Part shown: positions 23,153 through 35,586 of the stretch, piece after piece | How positions within the stretch are numbered: position 1 is the first letter of the stretch | How the letters are laid out: each line of letters opens with the position of its first letter | Origin: Prinia subflava | Lineage: Eukaryota; Chordata; Aves; Passeriformes; Cisticolidae | Length of the DNA stretch: 64,000 nt | Reading direction: 5' to 3' | Assembly: GCF_021018805.1 (NCBI RefSeq) | Contig: NW_026960612.1 | Coordinates: forward strand, 1,798,001 to 1,862,000 | Notes under the pieces: model-generated | The model's database searches: none | What the model was told of the DNA's origin: nothing | Seen by the model: only the letters and a program-made list of their open reading frames with translations | Translations under genes and position numbers: made by a program

Positions 23153-23930
23153 TGAAAAGAACAGGGCATATGCCTTTATTAATATTCAGCTCTTTATTAA
23201 AGTGATCAGCTCATTATTAAAATCATCAGCAGGATTGCAAAGTCCAATCGGAGTTTTCCACACTACTGCAGCCATCTGAAGGAGCAGGTGCTGTCCCAGT
23301 GGATGCTGAGTCCTTGTTCCCATAGAAACAGCTGGCAGTTCTCTCTGGTCAACCATCAGAAGGCAGAGCACTGGCAGTCAGCTCTTTGCCCTCAGGGAAA
23401 AGTTTCAAGAGTTTCCCATTCTCTGCATCAGTCAGCTCAGCTGGCCAGTTCCCATTCCATTCAGGCTCCTCACAGGTCATGGCCAATCTTCAAACCAGGC
23501 CAGGAGGTGCATCCACTCCCCGCTCAGCCAGGGCACTATCCAATTCTCTTCTGACAAATCCAGCTTCCTGTCTCAGGGTGCAGTATCCCCCAAAAAAACC
23601 TCCCAGGATCCACGGGGGCGGCCCTGCCCTATCTGCATATCCAAATGCATATGCATTTGTCCTGGTCATAGCCGAAGTTACTCTTGCTAAATGAGGTAGT
23701 TACAAAGGACAATAGGGCTATCTAGGTGTGGGCAGCTTCTTTTCACATTTCAATTAGGTAGGGAAAAGTTGCCAGGCAACTTTCCTTCAGGGCAGCTCTC
23801 CCTGCTCAGATTGTCTGGGGTGTGGGGGGGTGTTACTCTAGCCAGGAGAGGGTCAGTTGTGGGGTGGTTGTTTTGTTGTTTTGTTTTGGTTTGGTTTTTT
23901 TTTATTTGTTTTTTTTTTTCGTTCATAACA
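23153..23930 (-). mobile_element. Solo LTR, family with POU-site palindrome (copy A), minus orientation
   Basis: The plus text starts TGAAAAGAACAGG and ends TTCATAACA. The minus strand therefore begins TGTTATGAAC and ends CTTTTCA, matching the plus-strand copies at 25881 and 50099. Flanks share ctac (23149-23152 and 23931-23934), a 4-bp duplication. The minus-strand AATAAA is in the shared TTAATAAAGGCATA block near the left end. An 18-bp palindrome of POU type lies at 23642-23659. Confidence 0.8.
23642..23659. promoter_or_regulatory. Palindromic POU/Oct dimer (MORE-type) site
   Basis: CAAATGCATATGCATTTG is a perfect 18-bp palindrome. Its core ATGCATATGCAT is the established MORE element bound by Oct-family homodimers. 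It lies within the U3 part of LTR copy A and recurs in the family copies at 50553 and 48606. Binding in this genome is inferred. Confidence 0.5.
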
Positions 23931-24960
23931 CTACCTTCATGTATCTCCATGCATCCAGTAAGATCAGGGTCAGCTTTCGACCAGTCATACTGGTTTTCAT
24001 GGATGTAATTCCAATTTACATGGCTGTCCAGGGTTTATTCAGGGAGTTATATGCTCAGAGTTAGGAGCACATACAATGTAACTAGACTATGCATAAGCAG
24101 AAAAAAAGCAGGCCTTTACATTTCTTAGAATTTAGAATACCAATACTTAATGTTAACCTACATGTGAAGATAATGGTTAATACAGATTTTTGAATATACT
24201 TGCATGTGATCTGATGTGAATGACTTGCTGCCTAAACAAGAGACAGTGCTGCATGCTAAACAGCTTATTCTAGCAATTAGCTATGAATAGAATATTTTTT
24301 ATCCATCAGTGATTGTTAGTGAATCTTCAGCTATAAATGATAATACAGAGACAGAGAAACATTTTTAAATTATAAAAGCATGCTTGATTATCCCCAACAA
24401 ATTATGAGATATAGTTACCATTAATTGGAAGCAAACAACATGGACTATGGAATAATCTTAATGGACTATGTATTTACAATTAAAAAGCAACTGACTTTAG
24501 AAGTTCTATAGTCAAAATAAAACCTACTTAATTTAACATTCATTTCAGATAACCGTGTTTAACCACCAAACAATAGCAGAACATGCAGATCGAATTTTAC
24601 TGTGAACAATTAAAAAGAAAATCCTCCTCATCTCTTTAGGAAATGTGTATGTACTATTCATTTGGGGTTTTCTTTCTTAAATGGAAGAGTTCCAACTTAC
24701 TTTACCACTGAATAAAATCACTGTTGCCAGATTGGTACAAGGGAGAGGGTCAAGAAGTAGCATTTTAGTATAGGTAGGAACTTGAATTCATGCTAGCATA
24801 GTGGTGAATGTTGTGTGTATTCCGGGAAGGTAAGTTCCAAGGGAAAGACCATTAAATTGAAGACATTAAATAACAAAGACATTGAGGGTTTGGGCTGTAG
24901 ACTATAGTCTTAGAAACATCAGGTAAGCTTTTATTTCCAAATGTGTTTGAATACTCTGAT

Positions 24961-25633
24961 TGTTATAAATGGGGAATTGTTAATTCATGTTCTTATGATA
25001 AATTAGAAATTTATAAAATTGTATAAAGTGATATCAGGTAAAAGTTTATGTTTTAAGAGATTTTACAACAGACGGTGAAACTGACCGCCCTGAGACAGCC
25101 GGCGCCTCCATTCAGAAAAGAACAAAGGAGTTTTCCGGGAAAGCTCGCAGCTGTCCCAAGCACTGGGAGGGGACCTCCGGAGATAAGCTGGCACCAGCAA
25201 CTCACACCTCGGGTGCCAGCTTCACGGACCATCAAGCCACATCTTCGATATCCCGACCACTCATCAACTATAAGGACCTATTGAAATTGGACATTAACAT
25301 TTCAACTCAGAAAAAGAACTCTTTTCTGCTTGGTCGAGGAGACTCCCGAATTTGTATAGTTGGTGGGGAAACAATGGGAAATATGGGGAAATATTGCCGA
25401 GGGCAGAATAAAGTGTATAAAAACCAAGCCCCGAACCGGGCTGATTTGTGAACCGTTGGGGGAGATAGCAGGCTGCCAGACCCTGTATCTCACGGTTCAC
25501 CCTTGACATTTCCCAGGAAAACTCTGTCAAGTTTCTCCGCTGTTGGTGGGTTATCGAAATTCTGTGATTTGATTTGTTATTAATAAACCAAATTATTATT
25601 TAAAATTGGAATATCTGATTGGCATTTATAACA
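24961..25633 (+). mobile_element. Solo LTR with 11-bp inverted termini, plus orientation
   Basis: It starts TGTTATAAATG and ends CATTTATAACA, perfect inverted ends of 11 bp. Flanks are ctgat (24956-24960) and ccgat (25634-25638), a 5-bp duplication with one transition. A TATAAAAA box at 25416-25423 and AATAAA at 25582-25587 place U3, R and U5 in plus orientation. No internal sequence is next to it. The family was not identified. Confidence 0.8.
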
Positions 25634-25880
25634 CCGATGAACAGGCCAGACACCACAAACATTACTTGTGGATGGTCTGGAAGCCAAGCTCCAGCTTGGC
25701 TTACTGGAAACCTTGATTTTTAGAAACGGTATTTACATCCTTCTGTTTGTAACTCCCATTTTGGCCAAATTGTGAAAACATGCCCCTAAGATGGCATGGA
25801 TTTGGAAGGAAGACCAGGGTGCACAGTAGCTATGGGACAGGCCAGGGTGTGGAACTGAGCAGTGCAGACAGAAGTCATCA

Positions 25881-26976
25881 TGTTATGAACGAATTCTCAG
25901 TGAGTGTGGATGCTCCAAAGGCTGCCCCTGTGTAGCTGCAGTAGCCCGAGATGTGGCGGAGTTATGTCTCCAGAACTCCTGAGATGGCTGCCGCCGCCCC
26001 CAGCCCTGACAGATCCGCTGCCGGACTCCCGCCGCTATAGGCGGGATCCTGCCCTGGGGAGATGCCTTGGCGGCCGCCCGGACCCACTACAGCTGCTGGT
26101 GTCTCGGCCCCCTCTCCCCGGGAAGCGGCGGCCCCGCCCACCGGCCGGGAGCCGTGGCTGATGTCGCAGCCTCTGCCCCCAGGAAGCGGCAGCCCCGCCG
26201 GCCGGCCAGGAGCCGTGGCTAGTGTCTCAGCCTTTGCCCCTGGGAAGCGGGGGAAAGTGCCGAGCGTGGTTCTGTGGAGCTCTGGAGGGGGCAATGGCGC
26301 CTCAGAGACAGGCAATCCCCCATCGCTGGTGGGGCTGGGCAGCCATCCTGCCGGTCCTGCATTCCTGCATTAGCATGTTGAAAAGCAAGTTGATTGTCCT
26401 AGCTGTGCCTAATGTAACCGGAGCTCACCTAGTTCCCCCCCCCCCCCATGTTGCCTACTTGAGGAGGGCATATACAAATAAGACTAACACACAGCACGCT
26501 GGGAGAGAGTTCTTTGGGGATGAAAGGCACCCCAAAATGGAAGACTGGACACGGTGAAAAGATCCAGGTGATGCTCTTGCTGAGGAGGAGGTGGACGCAC
26601 CACCTGACCTGGTTTGAGAACTTGCCGTGATCTATTAAGAGTCTGACAGGCATGGGGACTAGGCCAACTCAAGGGACAGAGACAGGGAAACTCTCGAGGA
26701 TTTTCCCTGAGGGTAAGAGCTGACTGCTACTCCACACTTCAGTGACAGATCTCCACTGCTCTGCCTTCTGATGCTTGACCAGAGAGAGCTTCTAGCTGTT
26801 GCCGTGGGAACAAGGGCTCAGCACCTACTGCTGGTAGCTGAGTGATGACCTGTGACAGCACCTGCTCCTTCGGATTGCTGCAGCAGTGTGAAAAACTCCC
26901 GTTGGACCCTACCATCCAGCTGATGACGTTAATAAAGAGCTGAATATTAATAAAGGCATAAGCCCTATTCCTTTCA
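25881..26976 (+). mobile_element. Solo LTR, same family as 23153 (copy C), plus orientation
   Basis: It starts TGTTATGAACG and ends ATTCCTTTCA, with atca at 25877-25880 and 26977-26980 as a 4-bp duplication. The terminal 500 bp closely resembles copies A, B and D, including TTAATAAAGGCATA. Its 5' third is GC-rich and carries a three-unit tandem repeat of about 61 bp at 26096-26269. A 13-base C run is at 26435-26447. The POU palindrome is degraded here to CATATACAAAT. Confidence 0.8.
26096..26269. repeat. Three-unit tandem repeat of about 61 bp inside LTR copy C
   Basis: Units begin near 26096, 26157 and 26218, each with GCTGGTGTC / GCTGATGTC / GCTAGTGTC, followed by a CCCC-GGAAGCGG core and ending at GAGCCGTG or GAGCGTG. 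The third unit is shortened. The units are GC-rich and lie in the U3 part of the LTR. Confidence 0.7.
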
Positions 26977-27335
26977 ATCAGACTTGATTGGAGGTGAATG
27001 TTGTGCTGGATTTCTACAACTTGAGTTCAGGGTAAGGCAATGGGTATTTTGCAAGGAAAGTAACGATTCTCAGGGAAAATGTTTGAAGGACACAAACTTA
27101 TAAATTACCAGGTGATGTGGGAGCAAATTGCTGAGAGGCTTAAGGTGTCAACAAAAACGTGTGTTCTCTCATTGCAGTTATGATCACTTGAAGCAGTTGG
27201 TTTGTTCATGCACATGCACATGCATGTGTTATGTGAAAAATGTAAAGTCAGCTCAGAAAAACATTACATTGAGAATGGCTGGACTGCAAACAAAGGAACT
27301 GCATGCAGGGTTGGTAGGAAAGAGAAATACTGTAC

Positions 27336-27413
27336 CAATTGGCAAGGGGCATCCAGCCCATCCAGGCCAGGCTGGCCTGGCTCCCCTTTTTCCCCCTTAA
27401 TTCCACGGAATCC
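27336..27413 (-). CDS. COL25A1: COL25A1-like exon with GLDGLDAPCQL end (second of a tandem pair)
   Basis: The 78-bp exon starts GFRGIKGEKGEPG and ends GLDGLDAPCQL, followed by a GTACAG donor. The closing APC-x-L with a Cys is shared with the exon at 27864-27950, 450 bp upstream in the gene, and both end in the same phase. Spliced to the exon at 22414 it gives a Cys-containing linker before GPNGLP. The pair looks like a local exon duplication offering alternative or serial C-terminal linkers. Confidence 0.9.
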
Positions 27414-27863
27414 CTGTTTGTAAAGATTAACTTGCAATGTTACTATCAAGGAAATGCCTTCAGTATTGACTTAAATGGAGTGAACAAAAAAAACCAGAGA
27501 GGCAAGAGGAACAAGCTGACTGCTTATGATTTAAACCTGTGGGGCACTGATTCTGGCACATTCCAAATTTGGTTCCTTTCCAATGTATTTTGCAGAAAAA
27601 ATGAAAAAAAAAAAAAAAAACCCAAAAAACAACCCACCATCAAAACCTCACAAACCTAGCCCAAAGGTCTTAAGTCTGGTGCTTCAAACCAAATTAGGAG
27701 GTTTACAAACAAAGTCTGCTCCAGAATTTCCACTTGAGATGAAGCTGTGTTAACAAAGGGCGACAGGTTATACAGTAGCTGGTGCTTGTTCCTCTCCCCT
27801 CATTTGTTATTCCAACAGTTTACAGCAGGATGACTGATCTTCCAATACACAAGAGAGACACAC

Positions 27864-27950
27864 CAATGGGCAAGGTGCATCTAATCCAGGAGCACCCTGT
27901 TCTCCTTTCTCCCCTTTAGGCCCTTTTTTGCCTTTCTTTCCCTTTTCCCC
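27864..27950 (-). CDS. COL25A1: COL25A1-like exon with [11 protein letters not shown] end (first of a tandem pair)
   Basis: The 87-bp exon begins [15 protein letters not shown], a strongly lysine-rich heparin-binding-like run, and ends [11 protein letters not shown]. The donor is GTGTGT. If not spliced, the frame continues with 18 residues containing five Cys and stops at a TAA near 27808, giving an alternative C-terminus. Relatives have a short Cys-containing tail at this position, so intron retention could produce a short isoform; this is an inference. Confidence 0.9.
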
Positions 27951-30900
27951 CTGTGGATACAATGGTTTAGATAAAAACAAGTTTCATTCTTTTGGAAAAA
28001 AAAAAAAAAAAAGAAAGATTGGGTGTGAAGTTTGGGTTTTTTCTTTTTAAGCCAATGGAGAGCTGAAAGGACACTTACCACTGTGTTCTGGTTTGGATGG
28101 TGCATTATGTGGAAAAATAAATTATATGATCACGAGCAAGAACTGCAGTCAGTCTCTATTAGTTTGTGTTGGTATTTCACATCAGTATTATGAATGTTTT
28201 GAAACCTAGAACAGGGCTTGAAATCATTGATTTATTGAGACAGAGGCAAATCTGCAAATCCCCCCAATCTGCAGTCCAAAATAAGAGGTCTCCTATTTTG
28301 ATAAGTGATAACACTGAAGGGTACATGCTCAATAAGCTGAACTTGTCAGCTTCCCAGAGGGTTTGCCACTAGTCAGAAGTAACTTTGGGAGAGCAGAATC
28401 CATCAGCAGAGTCTTGATAAAAGACCTGTGGCACAGATGCTTCACAGGGGCGACTGACTGAATTCCATCAGCTTCCAGGGTGTCACATCAAGGGTGAACC
28501 TGGCTGGAAGCATCCTTTGCTAATTGACCCTTTGCACTCTGGTAAGAGTTTGGAACAAATCCTGTTCTCTGTGGTGTCCATAGAAACCCACAGACGTCAC
28601 TGAGGGTGCACTGCTGTCACTCCATATACAACATGACCATTTCAAACCCTGTTACAGGAATCAAAACACTCAAACTGCTTGATGGAGAGGTGCTATGACA
28701 CTATCAACAATTTCATATTGTCTTGGTATCATAAAGTAATCAAAAGTGATAGATTATTTATTTAAGCATTTCAACATTCAAATATTCTCTCTGCTGCAGG
28801 CAACGTTTTTTCTATTTGTTTTACCAAAATTCAGTCCTTTGATTTCACATTGAGTTTCCTTTTTAAATGCAAAACTTCCAATGCTTTAATTCTTATGGAA
28901 ATTAGTTGATTCCCCTCAACAAAGCTATCTGCAAAGATGACCTCACCTTCAAGCAGTATAAAAGGTTTAGAGAGTTAATTTTATAATTGATTTCACAACA
29001 GTTGATCACAATGGTAAATGAGTTTCAGGTTGCTCCCAATTTCACAAAAATCAAAAAGGGATCACTTGAAAAAAATTAACAAATTGAACTAGGATTGTAA
29101 AAAAAGGGATAGGAAGGATGAGTAAATCAGGATATCACAAAGAAATGGGAAAAATAGTCATAGGAAAATTAGTATAACATCGGAGAAACAGTAAGTGAGG
29201 TTGTGGCTATTGGGAGGATTTAATTTGTGAGGAAAAGAAAAAAAAAAAGACAGAGGAATTGTAAGGAATGAGGGTAGAAGGAGAAGGAAGGAACGCCCCT
29301 TTGGAAAGACAGACAGATTTTGGTGAAGCATATTAAATAGACATTTAACTTGTTCCACACCAGTACAGAAAGACTTAATCCATTAACAATAGAGAAAAAT
29401 ACTTTTTACACATTAAAAAAAAAAAAATTAAAAAGGAAGGAAAGCACATTAGTAATTTAATATAACAGCATACTTGACACATTCAAATAAAACAAAATGT
29501 TCCATGAGCAAAACATACTGCATCCATGCCATGATAGAAGCAAAGCTACTTGTCTATCTTTTCTGTATGCCAAAAGGTCACAGGATAATATTTGGAAAAA
29601 CGGCAACCCAAACATCACCAGTCCTTACCAAATAATAAGACTGTCATCTAAAAAATCCTCACAAGACAAGAGCCATAATTTGGCTACATTTCCATCTTAA
29701 ACCTACAAAGATGACAGCATAGCAGAGAAACCCAACAGCTTAGGGTCAAATTTCGTGCTATTTGTGCTCAGTGGGGCACCAACATATTTGCAATTGTATG
29801 CAAGCACAAAGCATGGACATACTCCAAAAAGTATCACGAAAGTGAACAGCACAGTTTGGGTTCTGACTCTTTTTTAAATCTTTAGGATTTTTATGTCTTT
29901 AACTTCTTGTTTTACAAGCCAGCAGGTAAGTATTGTCAACTTCCAGTTTTGCAGGCAGATCTATGATCTTATCCAAACCAATGCAGCAGTCATCTGTGTA
30001 GAAAACAGTCTGAATTTCCTGGGTACTTTACTACTTTTTCCACAGACTGAATTCTTTCTTCCTAATGTTTGATCTTTACTCCTTATCCTGAACTACAGAA
30101 ACCCACAGGAATTATGGGGATTCTACATTTGATGAGGATTTAAAAAATTCCTTTCTGTCCTTCCTCAGTGCCTAGAGAAATAAAAAAATTGTGGCACTTC
30201 TGCAACACCACTATGGTTGGAACAATCTACAAGCCTCACATGCACAGATTTTCATCAATGCAAAGTGTAGAGGAAAAGGATAATGCTTTTTCATCCTCTG
30301 TTCAAATGCCTCTATCAAAATTCATAACAACAGTCACAACTGTGCATCTGGGACCAGGGGCCACTTACCCCCCTTCACCACAACACAATCTCTAACTTTT
30401 GTTAAAGCTTATTTGTTTTTGAAAGGAATTTTTTTTCTATTCACAGAACTTGAAAGTACAAACCTTTTTAGTGATGAGTGCTCCTGGACTATAATTTTAT
30501 ATGAGTAATTACAGCCAGAACACTTTTTAAAATATGTTTATACCCATGTTAAGAAGATGTAATGCAAACACTGACTTGCTTTCACTGTAGCAGAACTACT
30601 GATGGGCTAAAATACAGATCAGTGGTCTAGGCCTCATCTTGAACTTAAGAAGTAAAGATTTATTCCCTGCATGTCTATGAAAAAAGTGCCACTGGTTCTC
30701 TTTAGAATGTTCATAATGATAAGTATTTTTGCAGTGCAATTTAAGTTCCTTAACTAAAAACTCACTAATCTCAATTTGCATGATGTCAGACCAATAGCCA
30801 GTAGAAATATTTAAAAACCAAAAAATCATAAGCTAGATGGTCAACTTGTTCATCTGTTATTACAAAAATTGTTTACCTGTTGAAATGGGTGCTGTTACAC

Positions 30901-33570
30901 CAATTTGGTCATAGATAATGAGTAATTTACAAAAGGAAAACCACCAGAACACAGAAGACTTGTTATAATGAGAACTTGGATTAATTGCATTACATTGTAT
31001 CTTTTGAGTCAGCTTTCTATTTGGAAAAGGAACTAATGATGCAGCTAAAGTAATTTTGGTGAAATAAGTTTGCTTGCATGATATAAATATTCCCTAATTT
31101 ATGGGAAAAATGTGTTTAAACTGCGCAATGGAAGTGTCTTCCACAGAGGTCTCAGCTATATCTTCCCTGACTTTTCACCAGGAAAGGCCTTCCTTCTCCT
31201 CCTAGTTTTCCGTAAATACTCTGAGAATTTTTAAGGCAGGTATTAGATCTCCATTTTTGCCCTACAGACTTCCCGTCAATCCTCTTTCTGAAAGTCCACA
31301 AAACAGTGTGTTTTTTTGAAACATGTATCATAGTTGCGAACTACTTTTTCCCATGCATTCTCCTCAGGAAATGGGGTTTGCCTTTTCATGAATTTTTAGG
31401 GACCAGAGTTCCTAGGAGATGTGTCCTGCAGCCCAAGAGAACAAGTCTCCACGGGCAGCCTAAATCACAACTGAACTCTGAAAAGAGTGTAGCCATGCTA
31501 CACACCATTCCCACATACAATTCCCTCACTCCCTTGCAACTGGAAGTCCCATGTTTGACTTATCTCGTCAGTCCCTGGGAATCACAGACTAATATCCAAA
31601 AGCAGCATGCTGGATTCTGGAACATTAAAACATTTTTACATCCTGAGTGCTGAATCTCATCTGTTCTATTTTCACATTATATTTGCATAAGTAAACTTTT
31701 TACCAGCTTTCCATCTTTTCTTCCAGAAATCTTCTGGTCCTCTGGTGGCTGAAATTTGCCTAGCTGGTCATGGCTAGACTCAGAAAGTCTGGCTGAATGG
31801 GAGTTCTGGAGGTTGCCTAAGATTCCCATTGTGAGCAGGATGATTCCTGACCCTAGGGCAGGTCAGACCAGACCAGGTTCTGCAGTGCTCCTTGGGCAGT
31901 GGTTCAGCCTCCTCCCTGGACTCACTGTCCCAGTGCTGTGCTGTCCTCCTTGTGAACAATTGCTCTGAACCTCTCAGGAGCAGCTTGTGGTTCTGCATTT
32001 CCCCATTTGCCATTACCCAGAAGAGTTTGGCTCTACCATCTTTTTTTCTCCCCTTTCAAGTAGTTTGGCCTCTCCATTATCAGACTAAAGTCAGTCCACC
32101 TCCTTAAACTCCTGCTACCAGTTGTGTTTGCCCCAGAGCCCTGCCAGCATGGTAACCTTCTTACTCTCCCATTTTCTCTTGAACTGTGAGGCTCAAAAGA
32201 CCATCCGCAGTATTCAAGAAACCTCACTGGAACAGATTAGAGAGGCATCATTACCTATTTTTATCTTCTGGACACAACCCTTCGAATGTATCCCAGGGTG
32301 AGAGCACACTGTTAAGCTCATTCAATTTGGCACTTGCTGTAACTCCCACTTAGCACAAAGAGCATTTTGACCATCACCTCTTTGAGCTGGCGGTTATGAG
32401 TTACACCTCTCGACTGATAGCTGCTCTCAAGGAGAAAAGCTGTTCACTTGTGGCAGACAGACCTGTACTCGGACAGCAAGCAAGGGCTCATCATTCATTG
32501 TGATTACTCTGCCAGGTCAAACACTGCCTTTATAATATTCATAGAGCACCAGCTGTTGTTCTGCAAAATCAGTACCTTACCAGTAATCTCTGAGCTCAAA
32601 AAAAGAGCAATATACCAAGGGACAAAAGGGAAAGATGAATTTCATAATACCCTTTTCAATGCATTCTTGGGAAGTGTTTTGCCTAACCATATTAAGAAAT
32701 GGAGATGAACTCTAACACCCATGGTGACTTATTAGCCCTGCTTCTTGTTTAGGATACCATAATGAAAAATTAATCTAGCCTAACCCTGCATATGTCAGCT
32801 TGACAAAAACATTTGTCTGATCTAGAAAAATCATCTGCTGCATGTATGGACTTTTACATTGAGTGGCTTGGTGTGAATTTTAATTTAGCAATTTTAGCAA
32901 CTGGGATTTGTGTTGGATAGAAATGGAAGAGATTTGCTCATGAAGTTTCTCTACACACATTAAATCCTGCATTGCTTTTTACTAAAGAGATTTCCAAGTC
33001 ACTGTCTGGACACTGAAAATGAAGTCAGGCTGTTTCTGCAAACTTCACCGTCTAGTTTGTTTACCAGAATGGTAGAGTATATGATTCAATTTCAATCCAC
33101 AAGTATCATAAAGTCCTTAATTGCAAGTAAAACATTGCCAAAAATAAAAATTCCAACAATTTCCATCTTAGCCACTTGGTGTTGGACAGGTAGCATGTAC
33201 AGGCACGCTATACCAGGATCAACCATTAGTCTGCAAATACTGCCAGGAAACAGAGCTGGGCTCTTCAGTATGAAATCACTACCACAATGACTAATGTCTG
33301 CATTAAATATTTCAGGACTTTCAACAAGTGCAAGATGGATTGGAGAAAATGAGCCTAAAAGAAAAAAAGGCTGTGCTTTGGGACATGTTGATATTTCTGG
33401 TCCTGTACATACATTTTTTGTGTTTTTTCATTATTTTGCTCTAGCATGTATCTGTGACTTGCCTTTTGGCAAACAGTAAAAACCAAGTTTTAACGGGACA
33501 ATTTATAGCATAAAGGCAGCAGAACTGATTAGCTGAGGAATCAAGCAACAGTCAATAACACGGTGGTCAC
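27951..33570 (-). other. COL25A1 intron (5.6 kb)
   Basis: AT-rich sequence with A-tracts near 28000, 29240 and 29415. No additional collagen exon and no LTR with a target duplication was recognised. Confidence 0.5.
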
Positions 33571-33624
33571 CTTTTCTCCCTTTTCTCCTGTATCACCCTT
33601 TTCTCCTTGAGGACCAGGGAAACC
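33571..33624 (-). CDS. COL25A1: COL25A1-like collagen exon, 54 bp
   Basis: Encodes GFPGPQGEKGDTGEKGEK, six uninterrupted Gly-X-Y triplets rich in GEK, as in the third collagen domain of MACIT collagens. The acceptor TATAG is normal; the donor GTGACC is weak after a good AAG exon end. Confidence 0.9.
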
Positions 33625-34365
33625 CTATAAAAACAAAATGGACAAAGATAGGTTGACTTTTATTAACATGCAGATTAAGTTTTCAAATACTCTTGGAAAA
33701 CCTAGAAAGATGATTTCACTACATGCTCTGTACCTATATGTGCATTACGTGTGGACACATCCATGGACACACGAGCATGTGAGATGAGTAAATCACAGAG
33801 TTTGGTAGAGACATTTTGGCAGCTACAGAAAGAAATCATACCATTCAAACTAGCAGTCATCCATGCTATACAGCATATGTGCATTCTGAAAGACTCCTCC
33901 AAGTTAGGGATTTCAGTGTAGGACTACAGAAAAAGAATTCCAGTAAGTCTTTTTAGCATGCCAAGGAAAAAGCCTATGTTTTGAAACATATCCCTTACGG
34001 GCTACAGAATTATTCTCTTTAATTAGAATAAATCTAGTTAACTAAGCGCTAAGTGACTCCTTGTTTTTCTACACGAGTCATCTGAATATTTTCTTAGCAA
34101 GCATTTTTTCAGCCTACTGACATCCAAAGGACCAAGTACTTGAATTACTAATCACTACTGTCTTATGGTGTCTGTCGATACGGGCTGTACATTGCACAAT
34201 CTTTGACCTCTTTACCACACAGAAAGAGCAAATGCAGCACTCAGCACACTCTCTGCAGGTACTGCATGCACACTGAAGGGCAGCAGAGGTGGTGTGCTCC
34301 ATAAGGGATTTCTTGGCAGACTCTTACCGATCCCTGAGAGTGCCCTGGTCACACACATTACTTAC

Positions 34366-34392
34366 ATCAAGGCCAGGCTCACCATCTTTGCC
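34366..34392 (-). CDS. COL25A1: COL25A1-like collagen exon, 27 bp
   Basis: Encodes GKDGEPGLD, three triplets, between a TTGGCAG acceptor and a GTAAGT donor. The small size is typical of the family and makes it easy to miss. Removing it would keep frame and the Gly register, so cassette splicing is possible. Confidence 0.88.
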
Positions 34393-35541
34393 CTGCCAAA
34401 GAACCACAGGAACTGCATTAGCTTCCCTCAGACAAGGACACTGCTGCCCACATTTAAAATTTCCAGGAACTGATAATGTGGCTGCAAAATTTTGCTTGAC
34501 TGTAAAATTTTGTTTGCAGGCAGATTCCAAGAGTAAGCTAAAAGTACAGGAAAAACCTGTAAATTTTTATTTTTAGTTCACAGGAGTGGGAAACAGAAAT
34601 AGGACTCTTTTTTTTTTTTTTTTAATTTAACTCACAAAAGTGACCCTCACAAAAAAATGTGTGGCAAGCTAATTTAACAGTCCATGGAGCCTGAAAACTG
34701 TCTCCGGTCACTGACTCCTGATCCAATTAAATGGATCCAATTAAACCACAGGTCTGTATTCCAGCTTAAATTAATTAACCAAACAGATTAGACTGGAGAG
34801 GGTATGGAAACACTAAAAGTCTCCTGAAAAGGCTGGTTGTGCCTGGCCAAGCACATTTACATGACTTGCCTTGCGTCTAAGTACAGAACACACATGTGTA
34901 TATGTACACACCTGACCCAGTCATTAGCAGTGTAAACAGGGAAAGTCAACTGATTTTACTGGGGATATCCTTGTCAGGCCAAAGAAAGTTCTCCCTCATA
35001 TTTTAGAAATGGATAACATAATTAAAATTATTGATTTGAACCAAATAATTTCTGCCTACAAATGAGCAACAATGAAATTCTCACATTGCTTCTGAGCAGA
35101 TGGCACAGAAATGAAAGCAAAACGGGTCTCTGAAGTAACAAACAAACAAAAAAACCCCCATAATGGCGAAGAAACCTTGCAGTATGGAAAACCAAGCAGC
35201 TTACTGACATTAAGAAATTCACAGCTTTCCACAGTTCCTCCTGAACTCCTGGCACTCTCACGTGATCCCCAGGCAGCTGATGGCCAAAGGCTGCTGAACC
35301 AGGAGCATCTGCATTCTGCATCTCCTCTCTCTTGCTGGTTCATGTCAGGTCTGTTTTTTTATGTGCATGGGTAGAAACCCAAGAGTGTGATACAGACCAT
35401 TGACTTTGCACTGTCAGGGTTTATTATCAATCTGTGCCTTTTCCAACTAATTCTACTGCTAGGTGAAAATCAGACATGAAGCACACAAAGTTTTATCAGG
35501 GAGGGATGAAAAGTGCAGTGTGTACAAACTGTGCAACTTAC

Positions 35542-35586
35542 AGGCAAGCCGTATGGTCCTCTGGGTCCAGGGTCACCTACAGTTCC
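35542..35586 (-). CDS. COL25A1: COL25A1-like collagen exon, 45 bp
   Basis: Encodes GTVGDPGPRGPYGLP, five triplets with one Arg at the Y position. The donor is GTAAGT. The acceptor GAGAAG has a poor pyrimidine tract, so this exon may be spliced weakly. Confidence 0.88.

Noticed and set aside
23750..24064. Frames rich in Phe, Leu and Val near 23.8 kb
   Set aside because: They come from the T/G-rich end of LTR copy A and do not recur in sister copies as a conserved protein.
34326..34331. Six-base micro-exon (CAG|GGATCG|GTAAGAG on the minus strand) next to a collagen exon
   Set aside because: It would insert two residues and break the Gly register for no reason; splice-like sites this close are common by chance.
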